A stretch of DNA of 64,000 nt from the NCBI RefSeq assembly GCF_003725695.1, contig NZ_RJSE01000007.1, positions 882,963 through 946,962 of the forward strand. Reading direction: 5' to 3'. The number at the start of each line of letters is the position of its first letter. Positions within the stretch are counted from its first letter, which is position 1. The translations under genes were made by a program, and so were the position numbers. The DNA comes from Nocardioides marmoriginsengisoli. GTDB taxonomy: Bacteria > Actinomycetota > Actinomycetes > Propionibacteriales > Nocardioidaceae. The notes under the pieces were generated by a model. That model searched no databases. It had not been told where the DNA came from and saw only the letters and a list, made by a program, of their open reading frames with translations. This document shows, piece after piece, positions 50,272 through 59,741 of the stretch.

Positions 50272-51125
50272 CCATCACAGCTCCTCGAGTGACGACCGTC
50301 TCTGAACTGATTGCTGCGGTCCGAGCGCAACAGGATGGGGGAGCAGCCCATGCCACTCCCGCGACCTCAGTGACCTCAGAGACCCCGCCCCGCACCGCGA
50401 GCCCGTCGTTGCTCGTTGTCGCAGCTCACGCCGGTGCCGGTGCGACCACCGTCAGCGTCGCTCTGGCCGATGCCCTGGCTGCCGCGTTGAGCGACGCGAC
50501 AGGGCGGTCCGCGCGAGAAGTACACCTGATCGATGGCGCGCCCACGGAGCGGTCCGGGATGCTCGCCGCGACAGACCGCGACATGGCCAACGCCGGAAGT
50601 TCATGGCGAATGGGTCGCCGCAAGGCGGTCAGGGTCTTTCGTCCGGTGCACTCCATGTCGCCGTCCGACCTACCACCCCTGCCGCCGTGCGGGTCCGCCC
50701 TTGTGGTCACCGATTCGGGCACGGACTGGAGGACCCTGACCTCCACTCCGAACCCGTTGTGGCCACCCCAGGAGGGTGTCGAGCTGGTGGTGGTCTTTCG
50801 GGCGACAGTCCCAGGCGTACGCCAGGTCGAAGGGGCGCTGGCTGCGCTTCCGGACAATCCGCACGTGGTGGGCGTTGGCTCGAAGCGCTGGCCGACCCCC
50901 GTGGCCGCGGCCTTCGGCCCCCGACTGGGCAGCGCCCAGAGCAAGGACCGGGTCGCTCTGTTCCCAGCCGATCGCCACCTCGAACTCAACGGAATCGATA
51001 CCGAGCCCTTCTCCAAGCCCCTGGCTAGCGCAGCCACCGAACTGATCGAACTCATCTGGCCCGACATCACTGGGGCTTCCGTGAACCAGACCACGCATCG
51101 GAACAAGAAGGGCCTACGCCGATGA
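50268..51125 (+). CDS. ParA/CpaE-like protein with altered P-loop (T4SS operon)
   Basis: The 285-residue protein has a disordered N-terminus and a ParA-like domain from about residue 45, with AAHAGAGATTVSVALADALA at the P-loop. The GKT lysine is alanine, as in the CpaE-like protein of the Tad operon. Later strands LVVTDSGTDW and LVVVFRATVPG sit where the switch II region belongs. It may position the transfer machinery without normal ATP turnover. The start is GTG, with overlaps of 4 bases on both sides. Confidence 0.65.
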   Translation: MTITAPRVTTVSELIAAVRAQQDGGAAHATPATSVTSETPPRTASPSLLVVAAHAGAGATTVSVALADALAAALSDATGRSAREVHLIDGAPTERSGMLAATDRDMANAGSSWRMGRRKAVRVFRPVHSMSPSDLPPLPPCGSALVVTDSGTDWRTLTSTPNPLWPPQEGVELVVVFRATVPGVRQVEGALAALPDNPHVVGVGSKRWPTPVAAAFGPRLGSAQSKDRVALFPADRHLELNGIDTEPFSKPLASAATELIELIWPDITGASVNQTTHRNKKGLRR

Positions 51126-51397
51126 TCATGCTCGACATCAACAACGTCTGCGCCCAGGCGCCAACAGGCATCGCGCAATACACCGACCTACTCATGAGCT
51201 GGGTCAAGTACGGCGTCGCGGCGGTCATCATCATCGCCGGGTTCATCTCCGTCGGCGCCATGGTCATCGGACGCATTGGCAGCATGTCCCGAGCCGCCCA
51301 AGCCGGCGCCTCGGGTCTCGTCTACGTCGTCTTCGCCGCAGTCGCTTACGTAACCATCTACGGGATCCTGTGGGCGATCGTCGGGAAGGGCTGCTGA
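51122..51397 (+). CDS. Small two-helix membrane protein, VirB2-like
   Basis: The 91-residue protein has two membrane helices (about residues 25-50 and 65-88) with a short polar loop. It also has a cysteine at each end (DINNVCAQAP and IVGKGC). This is the shape of VirB2/TrbC-like or PrgF-type T4SS subunits. Its position before the VirB8-like and VirB6-like genes supports that role. The similarity is structural, not by motif. Confidence 0.6.
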   Translation: MIMLDINNVCAQAPTGIAQYTDLLMSWVKYGVAAVIIIAGFISVGAMVIGRIGSMSRAAQAGASGLVYVVFAAVAYVTIYGILWAIVGKGC

Positions 51398-52197
51398 TGT
51401 CCAAGCTCGCCTTGGCCAAACTGGTCACTGGACCCCAAGAGTGGGACCGACGCAGACTGCAAGTGCTGCTCGCCATTGCCGTGCTCGTCGTCATCGCGGT
51501 CGCAGCCGGCATAGTGTGGTCCGTCCAAGCCCTGATCACCGGCAGCGACGCTAGCGCCAGCGACACGGCGGCCTCGAGGTCCAGCGAACAACAGGTTACA
51601 GGCTCCGCACAGGCGGGCACGACACTCGCAGAAGCCCAACCGGGACCTCTGTCTACCGGCTCGACCGGCACCATCGCGCTCCCACAAGCAGCCAAGCTTG
51701 GCGAATCGCAGGTGGCCACCGGCTTCCCAAGAACCTCAGCGGGCGCGTTGGCACAGTTGATCGCGATCGACCAACGCGCCATCGGCTCTGCATCGGTGGT
51801 GACGGCACAAGACGTCATCGCGACGTGGGCGATGCGCGGCGGACCCACCGCCCAGACTTGGTCCGGTGTCGAAGCAGTCACCGTGTTGCTGTCCTCGGCC
51901 GGGCTGCCAGCAAACGGCAGCACCGAGCTTCAGATCGCCCTGGACCCGGCTATGGGAACGGTCAAGACAGACCCAGCGACCGCGAGCGTCATCGGGTGCG
52001 TCGACTTCGTCGTCACCATCACCGCTGGCCGCAGTCCCGCGAACCGGATCGCCGTGGCCGATTGCCAGCGGATGGTCTGGAACGAAGGCCGCTGGATGAT
52101 CGGTCCAGGAACCGAGCCTGTGCCGTCACCATCGTTGTGGCCGGGCACGCAAGCTTCCTACGACTCCGGCTACCAATGGCTGGAGGTCAGCCCATGA
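51397..52197 (+). CDS. VirB8/TcpC-like conjugation protein
   Basis: The 266-residue bitopic membrane protein has a short cytoplasmic leader, one helix (about residues 25-48) and an extracytoplasmic part rich in S, T and A. It then has an alpha/beta region of about 130 residues ending SYDSGYQWLEVSP. The layout fits VirB8/TcpC-type channel components of Gram-positive T4SS, which have NTF2-like domains. The start ATG overlaps the previous stop. Confidence 0.65.
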   Translation: MSKLALAKLVTGPQEWDRRRLQVLLAIAVLVVIAVAAGIVWSVQALITGSDASASDTAASRSSEQQVTGSAQAGTTLAEAQPGPLSTGSTGTIALPQAAKLGESQVATGFPRTSAGALAQLIAIDQRAIGSASVVTAQDVIATWAMRGGPTAQTWSGVEAVTVLLSSAGLPANGSTELQIALDPAMGTVKTDPATASVIGCVDFVVTITAGRSPANRIAVADCQRMVWNEGRWMIGPGTEPVPSPSLWPGTQASYDSGYQWLEVSP

Positions 52198-53636
52198 ACG
52201 CGCTGCTCGTGCCGTTGATCGACCTGAACCCGTTCCACTGGATGGGCGACAAGGTCAAGGAGGGCCTCTCTGACGCCTTCACCTCGATGATGATGTCGCT
52301 GTGGTCAGCCGGCCTCTGGCTGATCGACATGGTCTTCGGCGTCATCGACAAGTTCACCACCCCCAATGTCGCCGACCCGGGCCTTGGCCACCTCTACGGC
52401 ATCACCTTGTGGCTGTCATTCCTCGTCGCCCTGTTCATCGGCTTCGGCCAAATCGGGGTGGCAGCAATCCGGCGTGACGGCCGGTCGCTCGGTTCGTTGG
52501 CAGTTGGGGTGGCCCAGTATGGCGCGGTCGTGTCCGGCTGGGTCGCGATCTGCGCGGGACTGATCCTCGGCTGCGCTGGACTGACCCGCGGGCTGCTCCA
52601 CGAGATGCTCAACATCGATAGCTTTGCGGGCTACTCAGCATCGGCCGGAATGACCAACCACGTGACCGGCACCGTCCAGTCAGCCGTGCTCGGCGTGTGC
52701 TCGCTGTTCCTGCTCATCCCGGCAGCCTTCGGCTACCTGCTGATCATGTTGGTCCGCGAGGCCGGACTGATGATCCTCACCGCGACCATGCCCATCGCAG
52801 CAGCTGGCGCACTGGGGGAGGGAACCAAGGCCTGGATGTGGAAGTCGATCCGTTGGTTCGCAGCCGCGAGCTTGACTGCCCCGCTGCTCGCCCTGGTGGT
52901 TGGCATCGGCGTACAGATCTCACGTGCCGCATTCCCCGACGGACCGGCCACGCCTGGTTCGGACCTTGGCCAGGGGCTGACCACTGTCGCCCAGCATCAG
53001 GTCGCCGACAGCGCAACGAATGTCGGCATGGCCGTCGTCGGCTGCGTGATCTTCTTCATCGCCTGCTTCTGCCCGATGGTGCTCTTCCGGCTCCTCGCGT
53101 TTGTCGACCCAGGCACGTCCTCGGGCGCGTCATTTCGTACGACCATGGCCGCCAACGGTGGCGTCTCCGGGCTCGTCTCCGGAAGGCGCGGCGCCCAAGA
53201 CCAGGGCTCCGGTGCTGCCACCGACGTCAGCTCTGACGGCCGGGCCGCCAGCGAAAGCTCGGCCGATTCCGCGACCGCGAACCGGTTCCAGTCGAAGTTC
53301 GCGCACGCGTTCGGTGCGGCGGGCAAGGCAGCCGGCGTCGCCATGGGCGCCGTCGGGACGGTCGCCGCCACCGGGGCGTCCATGACCGTTGACGTGATGG
53401 GACAAGCCGGCATTGGCAACCAGGGCTACTACGACACGACACCGCCTCCTCGAGGTGGGAAGGGTCCACAGCCCCGCACCCGCGCCGGGCACGGCTGGGA
53501 CCCGCACCACGGTGCCGCCAATGACCCTGCCCACCTCGGCAGCGCAGACGGCGGGGGTGCTGGCGGCGTTCCGGGCAACGAACTCGTTGGCGATCTTGGC
53601 GAAGATCTTGGTGGCGAAGCTGCGTTCCTCGCATGA
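52194..53636 (+). CDS. VirB6/TrbL-like polytopic T4SS protein
   Basis: The 480-residue protein has about six to eight membrane helices between residues 35 and 305 (for example TLWLSFLVALFIGFGQIGVA; GVCSLFLLIPAAFGYLLIML). A long hydrophilic C-terminal tail rich in G, S, A and D follows. VirB6/TrbL proteins form the inner-membrane translocation pore. The tail is of low complexity and probably extracellular or cytoplasmic and disordered. It overlaps both neighbours by 4 bases. Confidence 0.75.
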   Translation: MNALLVPLIDLNPFHWMGDKVKEGLSDAFTSMMMSLWSAGLWLIDMVFGVIDKFTTPNVADPGLGHLYGITLWLSFLVALFIGFGQIGVAAIRRDGRSLGSLAVGVAQYGAVVSGWVAICAGLILGCAGLTRGLLHEMLNIDSFAGYSASAGMTNHVTGTVQSAVLGVCSLFLLIPAAFGYLLIMLVREAGLMILTATMPIAAAGALGEGTKAWMWKSIRWFAAASLTAPLLALVVGIGVQISRAAFPDGPATPGSDLGQGLTTVAQHQVADSATNVGMAVVGCVIFFIACFCPMVLFRLLAFVDPGTSSGASFRTTMAANGGVSGLVSGRRGAQDQGSGAATDVSSDGRAASESSADSATANRFQSKFAHAFGAAGKAAGVAMGAVGTVAATGASMTVDVMGQAGIGNQGYYDTTPPPRGGKGPQPRTRAGHGWDPHHGAANDPAHLGSADGGGAGGVPGNELVGDLGEDLGGEAAFLA

Positions 53637-55144
53637 TCACCTACGGCGCAACCGCGACCCGCGACCGACAAGGCTGGTTCTTCGGCCTGACCGGACCACA
53701 AGTGTTCCTGGTGCTCGGCACCGCCCTGCCTTGCTGGCTCGCCATGGCCGTAGGGGCGTGGGCCGCGCTCCTGGGGCTCATCCCGCTCTGGCTCGCCGCG
53801 GTCGCCCTGATCTGCGTACCCGTCCGAGGCTGGTCAGCCGCCCAATGGATCGGCATCCTCGCCCGACACCTTGTCGGACACCTCACCGGCTGGACACGTT
53901 GGCAATCCAAAGCAGCAGCCGGCGACCTGGACGATCACGGCGAGGCAGACCTACCCGGCGTACTGACCGGCATTGAGATCCACGACGGACCACCAATGTC
54001 CGGAAGGACCTCCCGCCCGGCGATCATCCAAGACCACAGCGCCCGGACCTGGGCAGCCACCGCACGGATCGTCCACCCCGGTATCGGGATGAGCGATGAG
54101 GACGAACGGTCCCGGATGGGCGCCGGCCTAGCCGAGCTCTTCGAAGCAGCCTCAGCAGCGGGCCAACTCCACCTCCTCGCACTCCAGGTCCGAACCATTC
54201 CCGACGACGGCACCGAACGAGCTGAATGGGTCCGACAGCACGCCCGTGAGAACGAGCCCGCGCTGAGTGCTCAGATCCACACCCAACTTGAGATCGCCAT
54301 CAACGGCGCCGCTGTGCGCACCGAAGCCTTCGTGACCGTCGTCGTCCGCGATGAGGTCATCGCCAAGGACGCCCGCCGAGCCGGACGAGGAGTCACCGGT
54401 CGAGCGCGAATCCTCTACGGAATCCTCGCCGAGGTCGAAGCCAGGCTCACCGGGGCCATCGGTTGCACCCACGCAACGTGGCTCGATACCGCTGCACTTG
54501 CTGCCGCGATCCGTACTGGCTTCGAACCCGGAGACGCCCCGGCGCTCGCCGACGCGGCCATCCATCACGCCCACGACGAGACGATCCCTGCGGGGATCCC
54601 TGTCGGTGCCGCGGGCCCCACCAACACCTCCACCGCCTTACGGTCCTACCGCCACGGCGACTGGGAGTCGATCTCCACGACGATCCTCCTACCCCGCAAG
54701 GGCGCAGTGATGGGTGCGCTCGCACGCGCGCTGGTCCCCTCCCAGATCGGGGAACGTCGAGCGCTCACCGTCTTCTACCGACCCGTCGGCCAAGGGGTCG
54801 CCGACCGCAGCACCAGCCGCGCCGAGATGTCGGCTGCGATGGCTGCCGAGATGCGCCGCAAGGTTGGTCGTGTCGAACGGGCACGGGACCGACGAGCCGT
54901 TGAAGAGCTCCACGTCACCGACGAGAAGCTCGAACGTGGCCGCTCCTTGGTCAAGGTGTCCTCGGCCATTTCCATCACCGTCCCAGCCGTTTGGAATGCC
55001 CAAGACTTCGGTCGGCGCCTGGACGCCTCGGTCCGGCTCTGTGGCTTCACTCCATTGCCCCTCGACGGTGCCCACGATGCAGCCTTCGCAGCAGCGACCA
55101 TCCCGCTGGGAACAGGGCTCCCGAACCGTCGCGGAGCAAGGTGA
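53633..55144 (+). CDS. SCO6880/PrgI family T4SS protein
   Basis: The 503-residue protein has a hydrophobic N-terminal hairpin (about residues 22-65) and a large soluble domain with HSARTWAATARIVHPGIGMS, SRMGAGLAELFEAASAAGQL and DWESISTTILLPRKG. This matches the actinobacterial SCO6880 family, which combines a PrgI-like membrane part with a VirB4-N-terminal-like region. It precedes and overlaps the VirB4 gene, as usual for this family. Confidence 0.78.
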   Translation: MITYGATATRDRQGWFFGLTGPQVFLVLGTALPCWLAMAVGAWAALLGLIPLWLAAVALICVPVRGWSAAQWIGILARHLVGHLTGWTRWQSKAAAGDLDDHGEADLPGVLTGIEIHDGPPMSGRTSRPAIIQDHSARTWAATARIVHPGIGMSDEDERSRMGAGLAELFEAASAAGQLHLLALQVRTIPDDGTERAEWVRQHARENEPALSAQIHTQLEIAINGAAVRTEAFVTVVVRDEVIAKDARRAGRGVTGRARILYGILAEVEARLTGAIGCTHATWLDTAALAAAIRTGFEPGDAPALADAAIHHAHDETIPAGIPVGAAGPTNTSTALRSYRHGDWESISTTILLPRKGAVMGALARALVPSQIGERRALTVFYRPVGQGVADRSTSRAEMSAAMAAEMRRKVGRVERARDRRAVEELHVTDEKLERGRSLVKVSSAISITVPAVWNAQDFGRRLDASVRLCGFTPLPLDGAHDAAFAAATIPLGTGLPNRRGAR

Positions 55145-56655
55145 CGCTGATGAGCCCGCGAAGAAACACCACATCCTCAGCGCGATCGCTGGATGAGCTT
55201 CTCACTGACTTCGGCGGACAGATGCCCCGCAAGGAGACAGCAGCCGTCGAGCCGCCAGCAGACAAGTTGTTTCCCAAGGTCGTCCGCGCCCGCGGCACCC
55301 GTCACCGAGGCCACGGCTGGGCGCCGACTCTGCCACCGTTGGCTGGCTACCAGATGACCTCCGAACAAACCCCGGTCACATGGCCCCTGATCGCCGGCGA
55401 CGGGCTACCACCGACCGGTGCGCCAATGGGGTTCAACGTGCTCTCGGGCGGGTCGTTCTACTGCGACCCCATGGGCTGGGTCAACGACGACAACATCGGG
55501 GTCACCAACCCGAACGTATTCATCTTCGGCAAGCCCGGCCGCGGAAAGTCTGCGTTGGTCAAGGCATTCATGCTCCGGATGATTCGCTTCGGTTACCGTT
55601 CCCTGGTCCTGGGTGACGTCAAGGACGAGTACGAGGACATCTCACGAGCACTCGGCGTCGAGCCTTACCGGATCGGCCCCGGCCTGTCTGGGCGGATCAA
55701 CCCACTCGACTTCGGTCCCCTCGCCCAGGACTGGGAGGCCCAAGACCGGGTCGAGTGCGCCCGACGCGGCGCCATCCTCTTCAACCGCTGGCTGGCACTG
55801 ATCCGCGGCCTGGTCGGGTCGCAGAACGTGCCCTTCACTCCCACCGAGAGCCGGGTCATGAACCGCGTCCTACGCGACCTCACCGGCTGGTCCCGCGGAC
55901 AGTCCAAACTCACGCAGATCACCATCCCTATGGTCTGGGCAGCACTGGACACACCCACCGACGCCCTCGTAACCGAATGCCGCTACGAGACCCGCCAAGA
56001 CTTCTTCGACGGCACCCGCGGACTGCGCGACGCCCTCGGCTCTCTATGCGAAGGCGAACTCGAAGGCCTCTTCGACACCGCCTCCACCTTCCAGCCGAAC
56101 TGGCGCGCACCCATCCAGACGCTCTCACTGAACACCCTGCACGCGAACGGCAACGAGGCCGCCGTCGGGATCGCCCTGATGTGCCTCAACTCCTGGGGAC
56201 AGGGGATGCGTGAGATGGCCGAACCGGGCGACCGGCGCATCGTCCTGCGCGACGAAGCCTGGATGCAAACACGCCTCGGCGTCGAGGCCGTCAAGACCCT
56301 TGACTCCAACCTGCGGATGTCGCGCAACGACGGCGACATCCAACTCGTCACCTATCACAAGCCCTCTGACCCGCTCTCCGCTGGAGACCAAGGCAGCCAG
56401 GCTGCGCAGATCGCCAAAGACCTGCTGCACCTGGCCGACGTGCGGATCCTTCTGGGCCAAGACGACGAAGTCGCCGCCGAACTCGGCCACCTACTCGGCC
56501 TGAGCCGCATGCAACAAGAGCTCGTCACGGGGTGGGCGATGGGCGACAAGGGCCGCGCCCTTTGGATGGTCGGCGACCAGCGCTACAAGGTCCAGACAGT
56601 GCTCACCCCCCTCGAACGCCGGCTCACCTACACCAACGAAGCCATCGCAGGCTGA
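55141..56655 (+). CDS. VirB4-like T4SS ATPase
   Basis: The 504-residue ATPase has the Walker A FGKPGRGKSALVKAF at about residues 128-142, Walker B-like RRIVLRDEAWMQ near 368 and DVRILLGQDDEVAAEL near the C-terminus. The separate N-terminal domain of classical VirB4 seems to be supplied by the SCO6880-type protein encoded upstream. I chose the GTG overlapping the previous stop, with GGAG about 6 bases before it; an ATG three codons on is possible. It drives substrate transfer and channel assembly. Confidence 0.83.
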   Translation: MTLMSPRRNTTSSARSLDELLTDFGGQMPRKETAAVEPPADKLFPKVVRARGTRHRGHGWAPTLPPLAGYQMTSEQTPVTWPLIAGDGLPPTGAPMGFNVLSGGSFYCDPMGWVNDDNIGVTNPNVFIFGKPGRGKSALVKAFMLRMIRFGYRSLVLGDVKDEYEDISRALGVEPYRIGPGLSGRINPLDFGPLAQDWEAQDRVECARRGAILFNRWLALIRGLVGSQNVPFTPTESRVMNRVLRDLTGWSRGQSKLTQITIPMVWAALDTPTDALVTECRYETRQDFFDGTRGLRDALGSLCEGELEGLFDTASTFQPNWRAPIQTLSLNTLHANGNEAAVGIALMCLNSWGQGMREMAEPGDRRIVLRDEAWMQTRLGVEAVKTLDSNLRMSRNDGDIQLVTYHKPSDPLSAGDQGSQAAQIAKDLLHLADVRILLGQDDEVAAELGHLLGLSRMQQELVTGWAMGDKGRALWMVGDQRYKVQTVLTPLERRLTYTNEAIAG

Positions 56656-56658
56656 CCC

Positions 56659-57720
56659 GTGGGCAACCACAGCGCAGCCAAGTACGGAGCACCGCTACTC
56701 CTCGGCGGTGTTGCTCTTCCGATCCTGTTCCTCGCCCTGATCGGCAGCCAGGCCTCCCAACCTCCCGACCCCTGCGGCCACGGCGTCGTCGCAGATCCCG
56801 CCACAACTGTCGCGAACCAGAAGATCGACGCCGAACAGATGTCGGTCGCCACGCAGATCGTCGCGGCCGCACGCGCCTTCGGGCCCACCTCGAACAAGCC
56901 CCATGCCGCTGTCATCGCCCTGGCAACCGCACGACAGGAATCAGGCATCCGCAACCTCGGCTACGGCGACCGCGACTCCCTCGGCGCGTTCCAGCAACGA
57001 CCCTCACAAGGCTGGGGGACAATCGATCAGATCCGAAACGTCTCCCACGCGACCACGACATTCCTTCAACACCTCGTACGGGTCCCCGGATGGGAGACCA
57101 TGCGGGTGACCGACGCGGCAGCGACCGTGCAACGGCCAGCCGAGGAATACAGTGGCCTCTACGAACAATGGGTTCCCCTCGCAAACGACCTAACCAAACA
57201 GCTCTGGCCCGGCGCCATCCTCGCCCTGGCTGCAGCAACGAACACGCAGTCTTGTAACCCGATCGTCCTGGCAGCAGCCGGCACCATCGTCTATCCGGTC
57301 CCGGCCACGTTCACCGCAACCAACCAGAACAACTGGGGCCACAGCGGAGGCCACTGGAGTAGCTGGCACACCGGCACCGACTTCTCGGTCCAATGCGGCA
57401 CCCCAGTCCTCGCCGCGACCAGCGGCACCATCGGCATCGACAGATCCCAAAGCTGGGCAGGGCCCTGGCTCGTCACGGTCGTCACCGGACCCAGCTCGCT
57501 AGCCACCTGGTACGCGCACATGCAACAGGTCCTGGTCTCACCAGGCCAAGTCGTCACAGCCGGACAACAAATCGGCAAGGTCGGGGCGCTCGGCAACGCC
57601 ACCGGGTGCCACCTGCACTTCGAGGTCCACCTACACAACGGCAGCATCTATGGACCCGACAACACCGATCCGACACCCTGGCTGGCTGCTCATGCGGGGC
57701 GCGCTGCAGGGCCTGGGTAG
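56659..57720 (+). CDS. Lysozyme-like / M23 peptidase wall hydrolase of the T4SS
   Basis: The 353-residue protein has an N-terminal membrane anchor (about residues 10-30). A lysozyme-like domain follows (about 60-185, with ARQESGIRNLGYGDRDSLGA, then FQQRPSQGWG). The C-terminal M23 metallopeptidase domain has the zinc ligands in HTGTDF (H237, D241) and HLHFEVH (about 317-323). It probably cuts glycan strands and cross-links to let the conjugation channel pass the wall. It starts at GTG three bases after the VirB4 stop. Confidence 0.85.
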   Translation: MGNHSAAKYGAPLLLGGVALPILFLALIGSQASQPPDPCGHGVVADPATTVANQKIDAEQMSVATQIVAAARAFGPTSNKPHAAVIALATARQESGIRNLGYGDRDSLGAFQQRPSQGWGTIDQIRNVSHATTTFLQHLVRVPGWETMRVTDAAATVQRPAEEYSGLYEQWVPLANDLTKQLWPGAILALAAATNTQSCNPIVLAAAGTIVYPVPATFTATNQNNWGHSGGHWSSWHTGTDFSVQCGTPVLAATSGTIGIDRSQSWAGPWLVTVVTGPSSLATWYAHMQQVLVSPGQVVTAGQQIGKVGALGNATGCHLHFEVHLHNGSIYGPDNTDPTPWLAAHAGRAAGPG

Positions 57721-57768
57721 GGGCCTTCGCTCGATTCAGGCTCTGACGCAGGGTGAACCAACAACCTG

Positions 57769-58314
57769 ATGTCCATTCGCCCTCCTCTACTGCACTTGGT
57801 GAAGCATGGAAGCAATCCAAGGTCGCGACCGCTGATGCGTGTCCAGAGTCAACGGACCGATGTTCTCCCGCTCACCTGGGAACTGCCGGCAGGCCTAGGA
57901 CTGACCTGGTGCCTGGCAGCAGTCCTCGCACTTCCAGTCGGCCAGGGATTGGCCTACCTTCTTGTCGGCGAGCCGTTCGCGTGGCCCGACCAGGCGTTGG
58001 GCCAGAGTCTGCTGGGTCTGCTCGCGGGCGAGCCCGGGCGAGGTTTTCCCGTCGCGGTCGCAAGCAACTGCCCGCAGGCGGGCCTGGTGTACGGATGCAT
58101 CGCACTGGTTGAGGTGCTGGTCGCAATTGTCGCTGTCTGGGCGTTGGGATGGTGGTGGAGGACGGTCGGGCCCGCTGCGCAGTTCGGGCTCGCGAGTCGC
58201 CACGAGGTCCAGGCCGTACTCGGGCCGCGTGTGCTCCGCAAGCGGCGCAAGACGATTCGCCCGGACACCGTCGCGCCAACGTCGAGCTGGTTCTTCCGGC
58301 GGGGTCAGCCGTGA
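57769..58314 (+). CDS. Membrane protein upstream of VirD4 (possible split N-terminus)
   Basis: The frame encodes 181 residues; an in-frame ATG at 57835 would give a more typical 159. Two membrane helices (about residues 43-66 and 108-128) frame an extracytoplasmic loop with a pair of cysteines (SNCPQAGLVYGC). A basic cytoplasmic tail follows. VirD4 coupling proteins usually have exactly such an N-terminal two-helix segment, whereas the next gene's product lacks one. The stop overlaps the next start (GTGA). It may therefore supply the membrane part of a split VirD4. Confidence 0.65.
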   Translation: MSIRPPLLHLVKHGSNPRSRPLMRVQSQRTDVLPLTWELPAGLGLTWCLAAVLALPVGQGLAYLLVGEPFAWPDQALGQSLLGLLAGEPGRGFPVAVASNCPQAGLVYGCIALVEVLVAIVAVWALGWWWRTVGPAAQFGLASRHEVQAVLGPRVLRKRRKTIRPDTVAPTSSWFFRRGQP

Positions 58315-59741
58315 CTCGAGAGCAGCTCGCCGAGATCGGATGGCCCTTGGGCAAGTCGACGATTCCACGGGGTGTGGACCTGTGGGTGCCCTTCGACCGC
58401 ACCGTCGGCGTCTACGGACCCCAAGGCTCCGGAAAGACGCTCGATCTTCTGACGCCTGCTCTGCTGTCGGCGCCCGGTGCCGCCCTGGTGACCCTGACCA
58501 AGCCAGAGGACCTATTCCTGACCCTCGACGCTCGCGCCCAAGACGAACGCCCGGTACACGTCCTCGACCCCTTCGATCTGGCACCAGGCGTTCCGCAGCT
58601 GATCTGGGACCCGATCGACGGCTGTGAGGACTCCATGACAGCCGAGCGGCGCGCTAAGGCATTCACCGCGGGAACTGTCGGCGGCGCCGTCACGCGAGGA
58701 ACCGGCGACGATGCCGCCCGCTTCTACGCGGCCGAAGGAGCCAAGGTCCTCCAGGCGTACTTCCACTCGGCGGCGCTAGCCGGGGCCTCCCTCGACGACG
58801 TACTCACCTGGCTCTCGGACCCTCACAACGCGGGACAGCCAGAGGAGATCCTGCGGACGCACCCGGGCGCCGCGCCTTTCTGGGACGGCCTGTTGCGCGG
58901 CGCAATCCACGGCGACGACCGCACAGCAGGGAACACGATCACAACTGTTCAGCAAGCAATGGCGTTGTTCTTTCAAGAATCGATCCGGCGACGCTGCGCG
59001 CCCGGTCCCGGTCGCCCAGCGATCGACCTCAAGGCTGCGATCGAGGCCGGCGGCACGATCTACCTGCTTGGCCGTGACGATCCCTATGCCTCTGCCTCCC
59101 CGCTGATGACCGCGATCGCTGAACACGTGCTCGACACGGCGCTGGGCATGGCCATGGCTTCGCCCTACGGTCGATTGTGCCCGTCATTCTTGGCCTGTCT
59201 GGACGAGTTGCCATCGACCACACCACTACCCACGCTCCGGACACGGATCGCAAACGAACGCGCGCTCGGACTGTCATTCATCTACGCCGCCCAGACCTGG
59301 CGCCAACTCGTCATCTGCTACGGGGAAGACGAAGCCCGCACCATGTTCGGACTGACCAACAACATCGTGGTCTTCGGTGGTGGCAAGGACATCGAGTTCT
59401 ACAAGGAGATCTCCGACCTCCTCGGTACGACGCGGGTCGCTCGGCGCAGCTTCAACCTGAGCCACGGCGCCTGGGGCAGCAGCTTCTACGGCGACGACGT
59501 GCCGGTCCTCCGACCAGAAGAGATCCGCCGACTCCCAGAGCGCCACGCCTTGGTGGTGGCGGAGAATGCCAAGCCGTTCATCGCTCGGCTGTCCAGGTGC
59601 ATCGACGGTAAGGCCGGTCGCGCCTTGCTGAGCGCCCAGACGGAAGCCCGGTCACGTGCCAATCGAACGCGAGGAGGTCGCCGATGGCGGACCAACCTAC
59701 ACGTCTTCTCGCTGTTCCTTTTCCGTCACCGTCGCCGGTAG
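58311..59741 (+). CDS. VirD4/TraG-type coupling ATPase without membrane segment
   Basis: The 476-residue protein begins VTREQLAEIGWPLGKSTIPR and has a Walker A YGPQGSGKTLDLL at about residue 33. The Walker B region is LACLDELPST near 293, and the TraG C-terminal block includes LSFIYAAQTWRQL and TMFGLTNNIVVFGGG. The soluble part is complete, but the usual N-terminal helices are absent. The GTG overlaps the stop of the two-helix protein. The C-terminus (KAGRALLSAQ and onward) is arginine-rich. It is the DNA-recruiting pump of the T4SS. Confidence 0.85.
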   Translation: MTREQLAEIGWPLGKSTIPRGVDLWVPFDRTVGVYGPQGSGKTLDLLTPALLSAPGAALVTLTKPEDLFLTLDARAQDERPVHVLDPFDLAPGVPQLIWDPIDGCEDSMTAERRAKAFTAGTVGGAVTRGTGDDAARFYAAEGAKVLQAYFHSAALAGASLDDVLTWLSDPHNAGQPEEILRTHPGAAPFWDGLLRGAIHGDDRTAGNTITTVQQAMALFFQESIRRRCAPGPGRPAIDLKAAIEAGGTIYLLGRDDPYASASPLMTAIAEHVLDTALGMAMASPYGRLCPSFLACLDELPSTTPLPTLRTRIANERALGLSFIYAAQTWRQLVICYGEDEARTMFGLTNNIVVFGGGKDIEFYKEISDLLGTTRVARRSFNLSHGAWGSSFYGDDVPVLRPEEIRRLPERHALVVAENAKPFIARLSRCIDGKAGRALLSAQTEARSRANRTRGGRRWRTNLHVFSLFLFRHRRR

